20,045 nucleotides of DNA from JALRBM01 sp964477195. GTDB lineage: Bacteria > Patescibacteriota > Saccharimonadia > Saccharimonadales > Saccharimonadaceae. This document shows positions 20,005 through 20,045 of the stretch, one piece after another (position 1 is the first letter of the stretch; every line of letters begins with the position of its first letter). A program made the translations under genes and the position numbers. The notes under the pieces were generated by a model. That model was not told where the DNA came from. It saw only the letters and a program-made list of their open reading frames with translations, and searched no databases. The DNA is taken from assembly GCA_964477195.1 (NCBI GenBank), contig CAYZCX010000014.1, forward strand, positions 1 through 20,045, read 5' to 3'.

Positions 20005-20045
20005 CTACGTGGTTGAGTCGACACCGATCATTAAGCGGTTTTTCG

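Overview
The window looks like a compact bacterial chromosome segment from the Candidate Phyla Radiation, most likely Candidatus Saccharibacteria (TM7). This placement is inferred from gene content and style, not from a search. Genes are tightly packed, with many 1-4 nt overlaps. Several start codons lie only 6-8 nt downstream of a TATACT-type -10 box, which suggests leaderless transcripts. A proteobacterial-type cyoABCDE operon plus a type II NADH dehydrogenase sits in an otherwise small-genome setting, as has been described for some environmental Saccharibacteria. TGA is used as a normal stop (several ATGA overlaps), so the TGA-glycine code of Absconditabacteria/Gracilibacteria does not apply.

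Left part (1-7356). An NTF2/SnoaL-like protein and a DHA2-type drug efflux pump lie on the minus strand. Two membrane proteins of the VIT1/CCC1 (Fe/Mn transporter) type converge tail to tail. A plus-strand run follows: a small secreted basic protein, a PAP2 lipid phosphatase, an unknown membrane protein and RmuC. A perfect bidirectional terminator separates RmuC from a convergent aquaporin-like channel, which has a lysine/alanine-rich N-terminal tail and no arginine after its second NPA motif. A 78-residue single-span protein is divergent from it.

Middle (7406-11910). pheS, an FMN-binding split-barrel (PNPOx-like) gene and pheT are joined by two ATGA overlaps, and an unknown membrane protein follows.

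Right part (11991-20045). cyoA-B-C-D-E encode a quinol oxidase of the bo3 type and its heme O synthase. Next comes a two-gene unit with a small three-span protein and NDH-2. Together these make a short aerobic chain: NADH to quinone to O2, with proton pumping only at the oxidase. No quinone or heme biosynthesis gene is present here, so both cofactors would come from elsewhere in the genome or from a host. A membrane-anchored FKBP-type prolyl isomerase and a thioredoxin reductase-like flavoprotein follow, each behind a near-identical promoter/leader. An unrecognised ORF, possibly frameshifted, runs into the right edge.

The strongest items for a second look are the recurrent TGCTATACTAA leaderless-promoter module, the small protein coupled to NDH-2, the atypical aquaporin pore and tail, the PNPOx-like gene inside pheST, and the altered NADPH motif in the thioredoxin reductase. 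I see no CRISPR array, tRNA, rRNA, insertion sequence or phage gene.
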